Shown here one piece after another: positions 54,306 through 63,291 of a stretch of 64,000 bases of DNA (position 1 is the stretch's first letter; the number at the start of each line of letters is the position of its first letter). The translations under genes and the position numbers were made by a program. This stretch comes from Desulfobacterales bacterium (GTDB taxonomy: Bacteria > Desulfobacterota > Desulfobacteria > Desulfobacterales > JAEINQ01), in NCBI GenBank assembly GCA_016342285.1, contig JAEINQ010000012.1, positions 43,677 to 107,676 of the forward strand. Reading direction: 5' to 3'. The notes beneath the pieces are model-generated. The model ran no database searches. It saw only the letters and a list, made by a program, of their open reading frames with translations, and was not told the DNA's origin.

Positions 54306-54632
54306 TCAGTCTTCGAGAAGCCGACGTTGGAGAAGGCGCTGCATATCGCGGCGGCCGTCGGCGATCATCAGCACATAGACGGACTTGGCCATAATCCTGT
54401 AGACGATTCGGTAGGGTTTGAAGAAGATTTCCCGGTAGTCCAGAATGCCCAGTGCCCGTAATTCCTTCGGGATGGCACCGCGTTCGGGAAATTCGGCCAG
54501 GGTGGAAAAAACCGTTTCTATTTTATCCAGCACATGATCGGCCCGGTCCCGAGAGTCTCTTTGGGCGATATAGGTGATGAGTTCGTCGAAATCACGTGCC
54601 GCCGCTTCCGTCAAGAACACCTCAAACGGCAT
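54306..54632 (-). CDS. RelE/ParE-type toxin
   Basis: A 108-residue toxin of the RelE/ParE superfamily: VFLTEAAARDFDELITYIAQRDS, IETVFSTLAEFPERGAIPKEL and the C-terminal KPYRIVYRIMAKSVYVLMIADGRRDM. Its gene overlaps the antitoxin end by 11 bases. The ATG at 54632 is the family start. Confidence 0.85.
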   Translation of the reverse strand: MPFEVFLTEAAARDFDELITYIAQRDSRDRADHVLDKIETVFSTLAEFPERGAIPKELRALGILDYREIFFKPYRIVYRIMAKSVYVLMIADGRRDMQRLLQRRLLED

Positions 54633-54906
54633 CGGTCGGCCTTTGTCGTTTCCGCAAGCGTTCGATGACGGCAGCGGCCGGCTCCACTTTTCCTGCTTCG
54701 ATCTGGCGACTGCCAAGGGCCAGAATCTTCAACAGGGCCATGGTTTCCTGGGTCTGCTCGTAGCTTTGAATGTCCTGCACCACGACCTTGGCTTCACCGT
54801 TCTGGGTGATGATCAGGGGTTCCTGGCTCTCGCCCAGGGTTCGCACGATTTCGGCGGCGTGGGCCTTTAGGTAACTGATCGGTTTGATCTGGCTGGAAAG
54901 CTTCAT
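54622..54906 (-). CDS. Phd/YefM-type antitoxin
   Basis: A 94-residue antitoxin: KPISYLKAHAAEIVRTLGES and PLIITQNGEAKVVVQDIQSYEQ are the DNA-binding/dimer part of the Phd/YefM family; the C-terminal tail (residues 65-94) should neutralise the toxin. GAGGAG precedes the ATG at 54906; the frame is open upstream but is not family-like. Confidence 0.85.
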   Translation of the reverse strand: MKLSSQIKPISYLKAHAAEIVRTLGESQEPLIITQNGEAKVVVQDIQSYEQTQETMALLKILALGSRQIEAGKVEPAAAVIERLRKRQRPTDAV

Positions 54907-55111
54907 TGGTTTTAACTCCTCGCCGGTAAATTGTCCTGGCAATTGCCGAATATCAGGAGCGGTGAATTGGCGGGCTTGCCGGAAAGCGATCTTCATGGGG
55001 TACCGTTTGAGAACATGACCAAATTTAAACCAAAAATGGTCCGATGTCAATTCCCGGTTACTTTTCGCGGCATGGTGTAAATGGGGAGACAGGGACAAGG
55101 CGGACATGGCT

Positions 55112-55138
55112 GACATCATGGACATCATGGACATGGCG
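55112..55138. repeat. Nine-base tandem repeat upstream of the antitoxin
   Basis: GACATCATG occurs twice exactly (55112-55129), followed by the partial unit GACATGGCG. It resembles in period the repeat at 49769-49804 and lies about 205 bases upstream of the antitoxin start. Confidence 0.55.
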
Positions 55139-55295
55139 GCGGTTTCGGCGGTTTTAGAAATTGGTTAAACTGTTTGACTTCTTAGAAAATATTAAGTACT
55201 TGGTTAACCTGTTAAGCTGTTGTGACAGGGGCGCTGATACAGGCAGGGTGATTGGCCATTTTCATGCGTGAGTGCGATTTTTCTTTCAAGAGGGT

Positions 55296-55511
55296 TCATG
55301 GCGATTTTCCGGTCCTTGTTTTGGTTCGTCGGGACATAATGTGCGCTTGCAGGCATTCGGCCAGTTGTTCGCCCATAGGCATGGACAGTTCAACGGATCG
55401 TGCTTCGCCTTTGCCGAAAACGGTAAGGCCAAGGGTTCCGTCGGGATGGGATTCAATGGAGTAATAAATCGGTTCCATACCGGAGAGGGCAGACAGTCTG
55501 TAGGGTTGCAC
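55296..55511 (-). CDS. Possible small hypothetical protein
   Basis: A 71-residue frame with GTG start; YSIESHPDGTLGLTVFGKG and SMPMGEQLAECLQAHI look protein-like, but no family is recognised and no good ribosome-binding site is seen. Two overlapping plus-strand frames also exist, so the call is weak. Confidence 0.3.
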   Translation of the reverse strand: MQPYRLSALSGMEPIYYSIESHPDGTLGLTVFGKGEARSVELSMPMGEQLAECLQAHIMSRRTKTRTGKSP

Positions 55512-55513
55512 AA

Positions 55514-55600
55514 GACGGAGAGAGGCTTTTTGAGGATATCGACCTGAAGGTGCTCACCGGCGTGATCAAGGGCGTGGAAAAATACTTGAACCTAAGTTGA
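55514..55600 (+). pseudogene. Unrecognised 3' gene fragment
   Basis: The frame encodes ERLFEDIDLKVLTGVIKGVE and stops after a few more residues. It looks like the end of a real protein but has no start or upstream part. Confidence 0.35.
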
Positions 55601-55805
55601 GCGATTGTCGAGGTTGTCGCAGATACAAGGAAGATGTTTTTCCGCTATAGTCCTTTATGCGGGAAGGCATCTGACGCAGTAGATGCGGTAAGATCGGCAA
55701 TCCCGGAGGGTTTTAAATTTCGAAAGACAAAATAGGATTTTTATTTTTTAATATCGGTTGCTTATACTTTATTCCGAAATTTAAAACGCTCAGTTTAGGT
55801 TGAAG

Positions 55806-55934
55806 GGTCAAAAAAAGGCCCTGGCCCCTGACAAAAAGGCCCGGCTGATTTCATTGCTCTATGAGCGCTTCATCAAAACCGGCGAGCCCGTGAACCAGAA
55901 GACCGTGGTTAGTTACTTGAAACTGGTGGCATAG
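55806..55934 (+). repeat. Gene 3' remnant, left copy flanking the SWIM gene
   Basis: The frame reads ALAPDKKARLISLLYERFIK and ends soon after. About 45 bases (CTATGAGCGCTTCATCAAAA onward) recur at 56303-56346 downstream of the SWIM gene. The parent protein is not recognised. Confidence 0.6.
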
Positions 55935-55943
55935 GAGGGAGCA

Positions 55944-56273
55944 ATGAGGCGAGTATTTTTAGTAAAAGGATCTGCCGCTGAACCTTACCGTGTCACTTTC
56001 GAAAAAGAAGGCAGTAACCTGAAAGCTTATTGTACCTGTCCTGCCGGCGAACATGGCTTGCACTGCAAACATAGAGTTAATATTCTCAAAGGCATTGAAA
56101 AGGGGATCGTCAGCGAAAACGTTGCCGATGTGGCAGGGGTCGCGTCATGGCTGCCGGGATCAGATTTGGAAGAAGCCATACGGGTCGTAGATGATTTGGA
56201 AGCGCATGCGTCAAGGATCAAAAAAGAATTAAGCAAGGCCAAGAAAATATTGGCCAGGTCGATGCGTGATTAG
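55944..56273 (+). CDS. SWIM zinc-finger protein
   Basis: A 109-residue protein. AYCTCPAGEHGLHCKHRVNIL gives the C-x-C-xn-C-x-H pattern of a SWIM zinc finger, which binds DNA or protein; the rest is a charged helix (DDLEAHASRIKKELSKAKKI). A GGAGG site precedes the ATG. It sits between two remnants of the same unrelated gene. Confidence 0.78.
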   Translation: MRRVFLVKGSAAEPYRVTFEKEGSNLKAYCTCPAGEHGLHCKHRVNILKGIEKGIVSENVADVAGVASWLPGSDLEEAIRVVDDLEAHASRIKKELSKAKKILARSMRD

Positions 56274-56277
56274 GGAC

Positions 56278-56370
56278 AGAAAGACCCGGATGGCCTTGCT
56301 CTATGAACACTTCATCAAAACCGGCGAGGCCGTGAACAAGAAGAATGAATATTTAACGAAAATAGTATAG
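56278..56370 (+). repeat. Gene 3' remnant, right copy flanking the SWIM gene
   Basis: Near-copy of the remnant at 55806-55934 (CTATGAACACTTCATCAAAACC and GGCCGTGAACAAGAAG), ending in its own stop. It marks the point where the sequence turns AT-rich. Confidence 0.6.
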
Positions 56371-56391
56371 CATAAATTTTTGGAGAGAATG

Positions 56392-57426
56392 ATGGATGAG
56401 TATATTCCAGCAATAAAAGTAAGGCAAAATGATAAAAAGATCTTGGTTTTCAGCATGAAAGCCTCAGATCTCATAAAGATTTCTTATTTTAATCCAAGAG
56501 AATTTGACAGAGAAGAAGGCATCCAAAGAGATTTCAAACCAATAAGAAGTAAAAATATCGCAAATTATATAGATTTGGAAGATTCGTCATTGCCAAATAA
56601 CATTATTGTAAATCTTGAACTAAGTAAAAACAAAAGCAGTCTAAGTGATATATTTGGGAAAAATAAATTGAACTTAAATAGGCTGTTTGAAATATCAAAA
56701 AGTGCGAATCCGAATGTAGAAGAGTTGAAAGAAAAAATTGCCTTTATCATAGATGGGCAGCATCGTTTAAGAGCTTTTAGTTTTACATCAAAAGTTGATT
56801 TTCCTCTGATTGTTTCAGCTTATGTTGATTTGTCACTGGCAGAAGTAGCAGAATTGTTTGTTAAAATAAATTATAATCAAGTGCGAGTTAACAAATCGAT
56901 TGTTTTTGATCTGTTAGGTATATCTGAAAAAATATTTCCAGAATATTTTGTACATCATAAAGTGGTAAAAAAATTGAATGAAGATATATCCTCCCCATTC
57001 TATTCAATGGTTAAAATGTTAGGATCTGGTAAAGGGACAATATCCCAAGCAAGTATAATCACAGCTATCGAAAAATATAAATTAGAAAAAACACTTATTA
57101 AGCATGGATTTGATATTGAAGAAGATATTTTATACGATGTGATTTGGCACTTCTTTACAGCAGTTTCGGAAGTCTTTGAGATGTTTTGGGGCGAAGGAAG
57201 AATATTGTCTAAATCAGTTGGAACAAGAGCCCTATTTAAGCTGTTGACAACAGTTTTGGATTCTTGCTTAGATGACGAAGAAGAATTTTCATCTGATAAA
57301 ATTAGCGAATTTCTTTTTTTAATTGACAAATCGATTTTTTCAGCAAATGAGACTTTTAATTATGTTGGCGAGAAAGGGGTCACTCTCTTTTATAATAAGA
57401 TGCATCAATTTATATTTGAGGATTAA
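56392..57426 (+). CDS. DGQHR-domain protein (DndB-like)
   Basis: A 344-residue protein with the FIIDGQHRLRAF motif near residue 125, the mark of the DGQHR/DndB family, and a following ELFVKINYNQVRVNKS block as in ParB/DndB relatives. Family members regulate or take part in DNA modification systems (for example DndB in phosphorothioation and DpdB in 7-deazaguanine modification). The ATG at 56392 is four bases after GGAGAG; 56389 is possible. Its end overlaps the next start by one base (TAATG), so it is an operon. It is markedly AT-rich. No dnd or dpd modification gene is nearby. Confidence 0.82.
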   Translation: MDEYIPAIKVRQNDKKILVFSMKASDLIKISYFNPREFDREEGIQRDFKPIRSKNIANYIDLEDSSLPNNIIVNLELSKNKSSLSDIFGKNKLNLNRLFEISKSANPNVEELKEKIAFIIDGQHRLRAFSFTSKVDFPLIVSAYVDLSLAEVAELFVKINYNQVRVNKSIVFDLLGISEKIFPEYFVHHKVVKKLNEDISSPFYSMVKMLGSGKGTISQASIITAIEKYKLEKTLIKHGFDIEEDILYDVIWHFFTAVSEVFEMFWGEGRILSKSVGTRALFKLLTTVLDSCLDDEEEFSSDKISEFLFLIDKSIFSANETFNYVGEKGVTLFYNKMHQFIFED

Positions 57427-58673
57427 TGCTAATGGGTAATCGAAAAATTGCACCGACAAAGAAATTTGGTATTGATGAAGGAATCGCTGAGTTTATTAAT
57501 AGAGTTAAAGATGATGATGAGTTTAAAGAAAAACTTGACTATATAAAAGAAAAAAAACTTCAACTTGAAACATTTATTCAGTCCGGGAAAACTCCGGTCC
57601 TTGAACCTGTAAATCGATTGGTTATTTTAAGAAAATTCAATTCATATACACCAGCCCTTCCATCAGGCTCAGAACAGTATTCAAATAAAGGCGGAGGATA
57701 TTTTTTAAGGATTGGCGACATAGGAATAGTAATTGACCCTGGATATAATTTTTTAGATAATTTTTTGAGTGCAGGCTACAAGCTCGATGATATTGACCAC
57801 ATATTTATATCTCATGCCCATAATGACCATACGGTGGAGTTAGAAAGTATATTCTCACTGCTTTTTAAAAGAAATAAATCTGCGACGATCTCCCACAAAA
57901 TAAAATTATATATAAATTTAGGTGGGTTCAAAAAATTTTCAGGTTATTTTGATCTTTCAACGAAAAAGTCAAAGGATTATTTAGACTACATCACTCTCTT
58001 GAATAAACACCAGTTAATAAAACTTTCCGACACCATAGAGGTTTTTACAACACAGGCCAAACATCATGAAATGATCACTTGCGATTATGCTCTTGGATTT
58101 ATATTTAGAATCACAAATGTTGATAATGAAAAGCGGGTTATCAAGTTTACGTGTGACTCAGGCTGGTCCACCGAAAACGAAACAAAAAATTCTGAAGAAG
58201 GTCGCCTATTTGACTTAGAAAAAGTTGATATACTTGTAGCACATATTGGTTCAATTAAAGAAATGGAAATGGATTACGATATAAGTAAAACGCTAATTGA
58301 AAACGAACAAATGGGGAATTTGTATGAGCATCATTTGGGTTTAATTGGATGTGCAGCCGGAACTTATTATTGGAAGCCAGAAATAGTGTTGCTATCGGAA
58401 TTCGGCGAAGAATTAGATGCAGTTAGGCATAGAATTACGAAATACTTAAGAGATATTCTCAAGGTCAAAATTATTCCAACAGATATAAATTTTGTTTTTA
58501 ATATAGATAATTTGAAAGTGAAATGCATGAAATGTAAAGAATTTTACGATATTGAAGAGGTCGAAATTTACCATCACAATGGACAATTATACCCAATATA
58601 TAGCGCAAGGCTAACTCCCTTTGAGAAACAGGATAGTAACTTATGGCTTAATTCAATCTCTATTTTTGAATAG
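57426..58673 (+). CDS. Metallo-beta-lactamase-fold hydrolase
   Basis: A 415-residue protein with the MBL metal motif ISHAHNDHTVELESI near residue 133, GDIGIVIDPGYN ahead of it, and later TTQAKHHEM and KFTCDSGW, candidate further metal ligands. A C-terminal segment CMKCKEFYDIEE may bind zinc. The N-terminal 60 residues are charged helix. Relatives include nucleases and phosphodiesterases; the reaction cannot be set. Starts at 57426 (or ATG 57432), coupled to the DGQHR gene. AT-rich. Confidence 0.82.
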   Translation: MLMGNRKIAPTKKFGIDEGIAEFINRVKDDDEFKEKLDYIKEKKLQLETFIQSGKTPVLEPVNRLVILRKFNSYTPALPSGSEQYSNKGGGYFLRIGDIGIVIDPGYNFLDNFLSAGYKLDDIDHIFISHAHNDHTVELESIFSLLFKRNKSATISHKIKLYINLGGFKKFSGYFDLSTKKSKDYLDYITLLNKHQLIKLSDTIEVFTTQAKHHEMITCDYALGFIFRITNVDNEKRVIKFTCDSGWSTENETKNSEEGRLFDLEKVDILVAHIGSIKEMEMDYDISKTLIENEQMGNLYEHHLGLIGCAAGTYYWKPEIVLLSEFGEELDAVRHRITKYLRDILKVKIIPTDINFVFNIDNLKVKCMKCKEFYDIEEVEIYHHNGQLYPIYSARLTPFEKQDSNLWLNSISIFE

Positions 58674-58739
58674 CAGAAATCGATTGTAGAATTATTTTTA
58701 ATTTCACATTATGAGACTTCTTCTATTGCCATAACACAG

Positions 58740-59272
58740 GGGGCGGATCTTAAAAATAAACTATTGAGCCATACTATAACACTCAAAGCACCAACCATCA
58801 TAGCGCTAATGTTTCTGCTGTCTTCCAGCCTTAACGCTGGCGATGCCGGAAGCCGTCCGGGCAAGGATGAAGACTGGGGGCCGCCCAAAACCATCTATGT
58901 TTTCGATGCCACCTGTGCTGGGACCAGCAACAGCGACCGAGCCCCCAACAGTCTTTCGTTGGGTAAGGGCTGCGAATATGAAATTGGGCAGAATTCCTCA
59001 CTGGGAAGCTTCCCGGCTTTTGGTTGTGGGGAGATTCAATACATGGAAGCCGAAAAGGAAAAGGGCTGCATCTACACCATTTCACATGGTGGGCCTACGG
59101 CTACCTTTCCGGCATGAACGATAGCCTGCCCAATGGCGGCAACGTGCTCGGCAGCATGGACGCCAGAGCCGACAATTTCATGAGAAAAGTCTTTTTCTAC
59201 TGCGTCGATCACCCTGACCAGCGCTTTTATAATGCTGTTTCAAAGACGCTGAGCACGGTAATAGCAAAATAA
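58740..59272 (+). pseudogene. Exported-protein paralogue, copy 2 (frameshifted)
   Basis: The first frame (TTG 58764) has a signal peptide (IIALMFLLSSSLNAGDA) and a cysteine-bearing mature part (FDATCAG, KGCEYEI, FGCGEIQ). Near 59080 the frame fails; the other frame continues with WAYGYLSGMNDSLPNGG and FFYCVDHPDQRFYNAVSKTL to 59272, a pattern seen in small secreted HdeA/Rap1a-like proteins. The start ATG of copies 1 and 3 is ATA here. A repeat block precedes it. Confidence 0.65.
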
Positions 59273-59297
59273 GATATCTATCCCGAAGGAGTAAAAA

Positions 59298-59591
59298 ATG
59301 ACCAGGAATGAGCGGATAAAATATTACATAGACGCAATTTCACAAGAAGTATTTGGATATATTTCCGAAAATTCTGATAGTGAAAAAGATGGATGGATAT
59401 CTACGGTAAGAATAAAAGATGACCTTGGCCTTAAGGTCCCGGAGTATCCTCAAAATAAAGATAAGAGCGCAAGGGGTTGGCTTTTTGGAATTGCCGCAAG
59501 ACGCCTTGAAGACGTTGGAATGATTGAGTATGACAATTCTGGTACAAGATCATACTGTCGGGTAAAAGAAAACAAAGGGATCACTTTTTGA
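59298..59591 (+). CDS. Hypothetical protein
   Basis: A 97-residue soluble protein; GWISTVRIKDDLGLKVPEYP and ARGWLFGIAARRLEDVGMIEY suggest a small winged-helix-like fold with a final beta hairpin (YDNSGTRSYCRVK), but no family is certain. AAGGAG precedes the ATG. AT-rich. Confidence 0.6.
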   Translation: MTRNERIKYYIDAISQEVFGYISENSDSEKDGWISTVRIKDDLGLKVPEYPQNKDKSARGWLFGIAARRLEDVGMIEYDNSGTRSYCRVKENKGITF

Positions 59592-59596
59592 AAGAT

Positions 59597-60129
59597 GCAA
59601 ATGACACCCAACAACATCGACAAAGAAGTCTATGACCTACTGAATGAAGCGGGGCCGGAAAAGACGCGGTCGCTATCCGATTAGAATTTGCTTTTTGGCT
59701 TTCTCCTGTTCGGTGGAGTGATAGCCGTTGCCTATTTTTCCTTTCTCTCTTTTATAGCGCCCAGCGGGCGGATCCTGCTGCCGGCCGAAGGCACCTGCGT
59801 TTCCAATATTCTTGAAATCCAGGGTGTGACCAACTTTTTGACCCACGACCGCAATTATGTCTGGCTTACCGTGGACGTGCCGGCCGGGAGTGAAGCTATG
59901 CTGGCCCAAACGCCAGATTTTCAAGGTAACCGATCGCTTCACAGCCAAGATCGACGAGCGCGGCCCGAACCAGGATTTCATCGTATCGCTCTATGCCGTT
60001 AACCGAGACTACCACCAGCAGATCAAAGAGTGGTTCGATTTCGGAAACAGAACCGGCAGCAAAGAGGGAATGCCCCTGCTGCCCGAGGACTTGAAGCTGG
60101 ATTCTGTCAAACTGAAGCTATTGAAATAG
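59597..60129 (+). pseudogene. Membrane-anchored protein, broken
   Basis: A short first part (TPNNIDKEVYDLLNEAG) ends at a stop near 59684. The next frame begins with a membrane helix (LLFGGVIAVAYFSFLSFI) and a beta-rich stretch (TCVSNILEIQGVTNFLTHDR) and shifts near 59900 into a third frame (FKVTDRFTAKIDERGPNQDF) that runs to a stop at 60129. It looks like a single anchored protein with at least two disruptions. Confidence 0.5.
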
Positions 60130-60215
60130 TTTCAACAAAGTCTGAATGGAAGGCTTTCAATTTGAATTCAACCAGTGGTTTCTTTTGATGAATCCAATTT
60201 TGAAAGGCTTTGGTT

Positions 60216-61556
60216 TCATTTCCCCAACTCTTGTTTTAGTGAAGAACAAACATTGTTATATTTTGGACAACTGTTGCAGCTATCCGAAAGTCTATTCAGT
60301 AAACTAATTAGCTCTTCCTTAGATAACTCTTTGGGATTAATGGTTTTGCCAAAGAAATTCATTTTATTGTTTATTTCTTTGGCTTGTTCTGTTTTGGCGT
60401 TGTTCGGCTTTAGATTGTTGCTTCGATTTTGCGAATATTGTTTTGAAGATGTTCGAATCTCTTTTGAGATGGGAACGCCTATATCTCGTTCAACAGAATT
60501 ATAGAAAAGAGTCTTGATATCATTGTCAACAAAATCATCTCTTCTACTATTGGGGACAAGGTCTGGACTATGAACATGTAGTTCACCAATTACATAACCG
60601 TTAAAACGATTTTCTCGAAAACATCCATCAAGAAGATGATCATCTCCAATCAAGATATTGCCCACTCGAACCTTAATGCCTGAAACCCTGTCGCCTTTAG
60701 CAATACTGCCTAACAGGTTAGCACGTTTGCCAACCCAACCGTGAGCTACTACCTGGTCTCTTACTTTAAGTGATATAAACTCGATTTCTTCAATGAGGTT
60801 TCCTGACTTTTTTGCCGTTCTAACTAAGTCTCTATATGGCTTATAGACCGGAATATCGTTAACAAAAATTGGGTAAGATGAATATTGAGGTATTTTAGAC
60901 TCAAGGAATGAATCAATTTGGCTGCCAAACGAGAAATCTTCTTTGGAGAAAGGAACCGGTCCAACCCTTTCAAGATAATTTATTACTTGTCGAATATTGA
61001 ATATGTAGTTTTTGAAACTTTTGACACCAAGCAATTCAACATGAAAAAAGCTATCTTTGGGATTTTGGCCGTTTCTCTGATACAATTTAGTTGTTTTTGA
61101 GAATAGCTGTCCTAATGAATAATCAACAGTGCTGTTTTCAGAAAGGTATTTCCTAAGTTTTTTGCAATCCCACTCTTGAACGGTTTCTATTTCTTCGCCG
61201 TATGATTTGGTTCTGAAAATTGCTTTCTCGCAGAAAGCCACACCTCCCAATCTGCCGATACCTCGAAACCCTCTTAGGTCATGGCCGGCTTTATCACTGC
61301 TGCCAATACTGCCTAAGACAGAAGGGGCAATTTTAGAGTTGATACCCGCGCCGTTATCGAATATCCCAATTTTCTTTGTAAATGGGTCAATTGTAATTTG
61401 AATTTTCGGGCGATACCATTTTCGTTCTTGCGCCATGATATCTATTGAATCCACAGCATTTTGGACGTATTCCCTGTAAATAGTTAGAGGATCGTTGTAC
61501 ATACCTGAGGTCAGAGTCTCTAACAAATACATCCCAGCTTTGAACGGTTTTCTCAT
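60216..61556 (-). CDS. Hsp90-like GHKL ATPase
   Basis: A 446-residue protein with an N-terminal GHKL (HSP90/MutL/histidine-kinase-like) ATP-binding domain: N box IYREYVQNAVDSID (near 27-40), G1 DNGAGI (near 67), and G2 GFRGIGRLGG (near 95). A middle domain (about 180-340) follows, then a low-complexity Asn/Lys-rich linker and a C-terminal four-cysteine cluster (SCNSCPKYNNVCSS). It resembles HtpG-type chaperones only in the ATPase part. It lies 12 bases after the radical SAM gene and is probably co-transcribed with it. AT-rich. Confidence 0.82.
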   Translation of the reverse strand: MRKPFKAGMYLLETLTSGMYNDPLTIYREYVQNAVDSIDIMAQERKWYRPKIQITIDPFTKKIGIFDNGAGINSKIAPSVLGSIGSSDKAGHDLRGFRGIGRLGGVAFCEKAIFRTKSYGEEIETVQEWDCKKLRKYLSENSTVDYSLGQLFSKTTKLYQRNGQNPKDSFFHVELLGVKSFKNYIFNIRQVINYLERVGPVPFSKEDFSFGSQIDSFLESKIPQYSSYPIFVNDIPVYKPYRDLVRTAKKSGNLIEEIEFISLKVRDQVVAHGWVGKRANLLGSIAKGDRVSGIKVRVGNILIGDDHLLDGCFRENRFNGYVIGELHVHSPDLVPNSRRDDFVDNDIKTLFYNSVERDIGVPISKEIRTSSKQYSQNRSNNLKPNNAKTEQAKEINNKMNFFGKTINPKELSKEELISLLNRLSDSCNSCPKYNNVCSSLKQELGK

Positions 61557-61568
61557 AGTAAAAACCCT

Positions 61569-62975
61569 TTATTCAAACAATTTGAAATTCTTATCCTCAA
61601 CTTCGTGCTTTCTGTAATATTCAAGGATATTTTTTAGCTTTAGGCTCTTTGTTTTGGAAATCGCAGCATTCAAGGATTTCCTGTCACGATATTTGCACAA
61701 TATTTGCAACAACTTCTTTTTTTCATTTTTTGTTAATGAAGTAAACTTTTCATTCCAGTCGATCTCATTGGCGCCAGGAACTTTTCCTCTACTCATCATA
61801 AGTTCTTCTGGCATATGTAATATTTTTATAAATTCTTCTGTACTCTCTCCAAAAGCTCTATAGAAAAAATCTCGACTAGTCATTACCGTGCCTTTTAGAA
61901 CATTAAGAATTCGTTGGACACCTCTAATGAATTGCCAATTCCAATTTGGTTCGTTAATGTATGATCTGTCTTTGGCAGTCAGAGGAATATATTTCATTGG
62001 AAAGGAATAGATCTTTAAATCATTCTCCTCGTTTAGTGTTATATTTATTTCAAGTCTTTTCCATAGGTCCTCAGGAGTGTCATCAAAATTATATAAAATA
62101 TAGTTAGATAAATTTCTAATTTCAAAGCCAGCAGCTAAAAGGACTTTTTTTCGATATAGTTTTTCAAACTTTATGTGGTCAAATGCGATTCTGAGAGGAT
62201 GGATTGCTATTTTGCTTAGAAGCCTCACCTTCTCTTTGGTCATTAAGCGAGCATCTATGCCTTGATTAAAATCAACATGCCTTTTCCTCTTGTCTAATTT
62301 AGCTCCAACACCGAATCCCAAATCTATTATGTCATTAATTATGGCTTTAAACTTCTTTGAGGCGAGAACATTATTGTCGAAAAGAACAAGATTGTGTTTC
62401 TCCCCATATAGTTCCTTGATTTGATTTACATAAGGTTTGAGACCTCGATACTCAATGAACTCAGGCTCAAGTATTGGGACGCCACAAAATTCGCAACTAT
62501 TGACACAACCACGAGTAGAATAGCCAAAATAGCAATCGTCAATTAATGTGTATTCATAAGGTGTTTCGTCGAAAAGCGTATAATCAGGAATCATCTCGTC
62601 GACGATTAGTTTGTCGTCAAACCCCAACATCCCTGGCTTATCAAGCACCCCCGGAATAGGGGGAAACCCGAATGTGTTCATCAGGTCATCTTTGAGAAGT
62701 GTTGCCAGAATCCCTCCGACTGCTATTCTACTGGAATCCTCCTTTAACGACCTAAAATAATACCAGATTGTATCTATTGTCTCTTTCCAGTTGAAAGTAA
62801 AAAGGGTTGAAATATAGATTTTATCCCAGTATGAGAAACGAGCGGGTTCATTAATCCCTTTGACGAACGTTACTTCGTGGCCTAAATTTTTGTGGTAAGC
62901 TGAAATTTTCATCAACCCCATCGGGGGAAATTTCGTTTTGTAGCCCGGTTCAACCAAAAGTATTCTTTCGCCCAC
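61569..62975 (-). CDS. Radical SAM protein
   Basis: A 468-residue radical SAM enzyme. The N-terminus (ERILLVEPGYKTKFPPMGL) is like a B12-binding-type domain, the cluster motif is TRGCVNSCEFCG (CX3CX2C) near residue 155, and the core continues with LVLFDNNVLASKK and FNQGIDARLM. GTG start with AAGGA about seven bases ahead. It heads a two-gene unit with the Hsp90-like ATPase. AT-rich, unlike the GC-rich radical SAM gene at 15314-17047. Reaction unknown. Confidence 0.83.
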   Translation of the reverse strand: MGERILLVEPGYKTKFPPMGLMKISAYHKNLGHEVTFVKGINEPARFSYWDKIYISTLFTFNWKETIDTIWYYFRSLKEDSSRIAVGGILATLLKDDLMNTFGFPPIPGVLDKPGMLGFDDKLIVDEMIPDYTLFDETPYEYTLIDDCYFGYSTRGCVNSCEFCGVPILEPEFIEYRGLKPYVNQIKELYGEKHNLVLFDNNVLASKKFKAIINDIIDLGFGVGAKLDKRKRHVDFNQGIDARLMTKEKVRLLSKIAIHPLRIAFDHIKFEKLYRKKVLLAAGFEIRNLSNYILYNFDDTPEDLWKRLEINITLNEENDLKIYSFPMKYIPLTAKDRSYINEPNWNWQFIRGVQRILNVLKGTVMTSRDFFYRAFGESTEEFIKILHMPEELMMSRGKVPGANEIDWNEKFTSLTKNEKKKLLQILCKYRDRKSLNAAISKTKSLKLKNILEYYRKHEVEDKNFKLFE

Positions 62976-63291
62976 CGCATTTTCCTTAAGCCGTCTGAAA
63001 GTTATCAGTCGTAGTACCTGACATAGTGGATTGAAATGTATCGAATGCTTACCTTAATCTGGAATATGATACAAGAGCTATTTAAATGAAAATCAATTTC
63101 CGTAAAATCAAGAAATTTCACAAAGTCTTATAACGTCTCGAAATGAAAGAAAAAAAGCTTTTACTAATTTCAAGGGAAATGGCATAAAATGCTTGAACTG
63201 AAAAATTCACTTGGGAAAATTATTTGACATGATTAAGGAAGTGAGCGCTAAATGGCGGCAATGCAACGCAAAGACGGCCGTTTGAAAACAA
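62976..63291. other. AT-rich intergenic region
   Basis: No gene or clear repeat is seen. It should hold the promoter of the minus-strand radical SAM/ATPase unit, but I could not place one. Confidence 0.4.
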
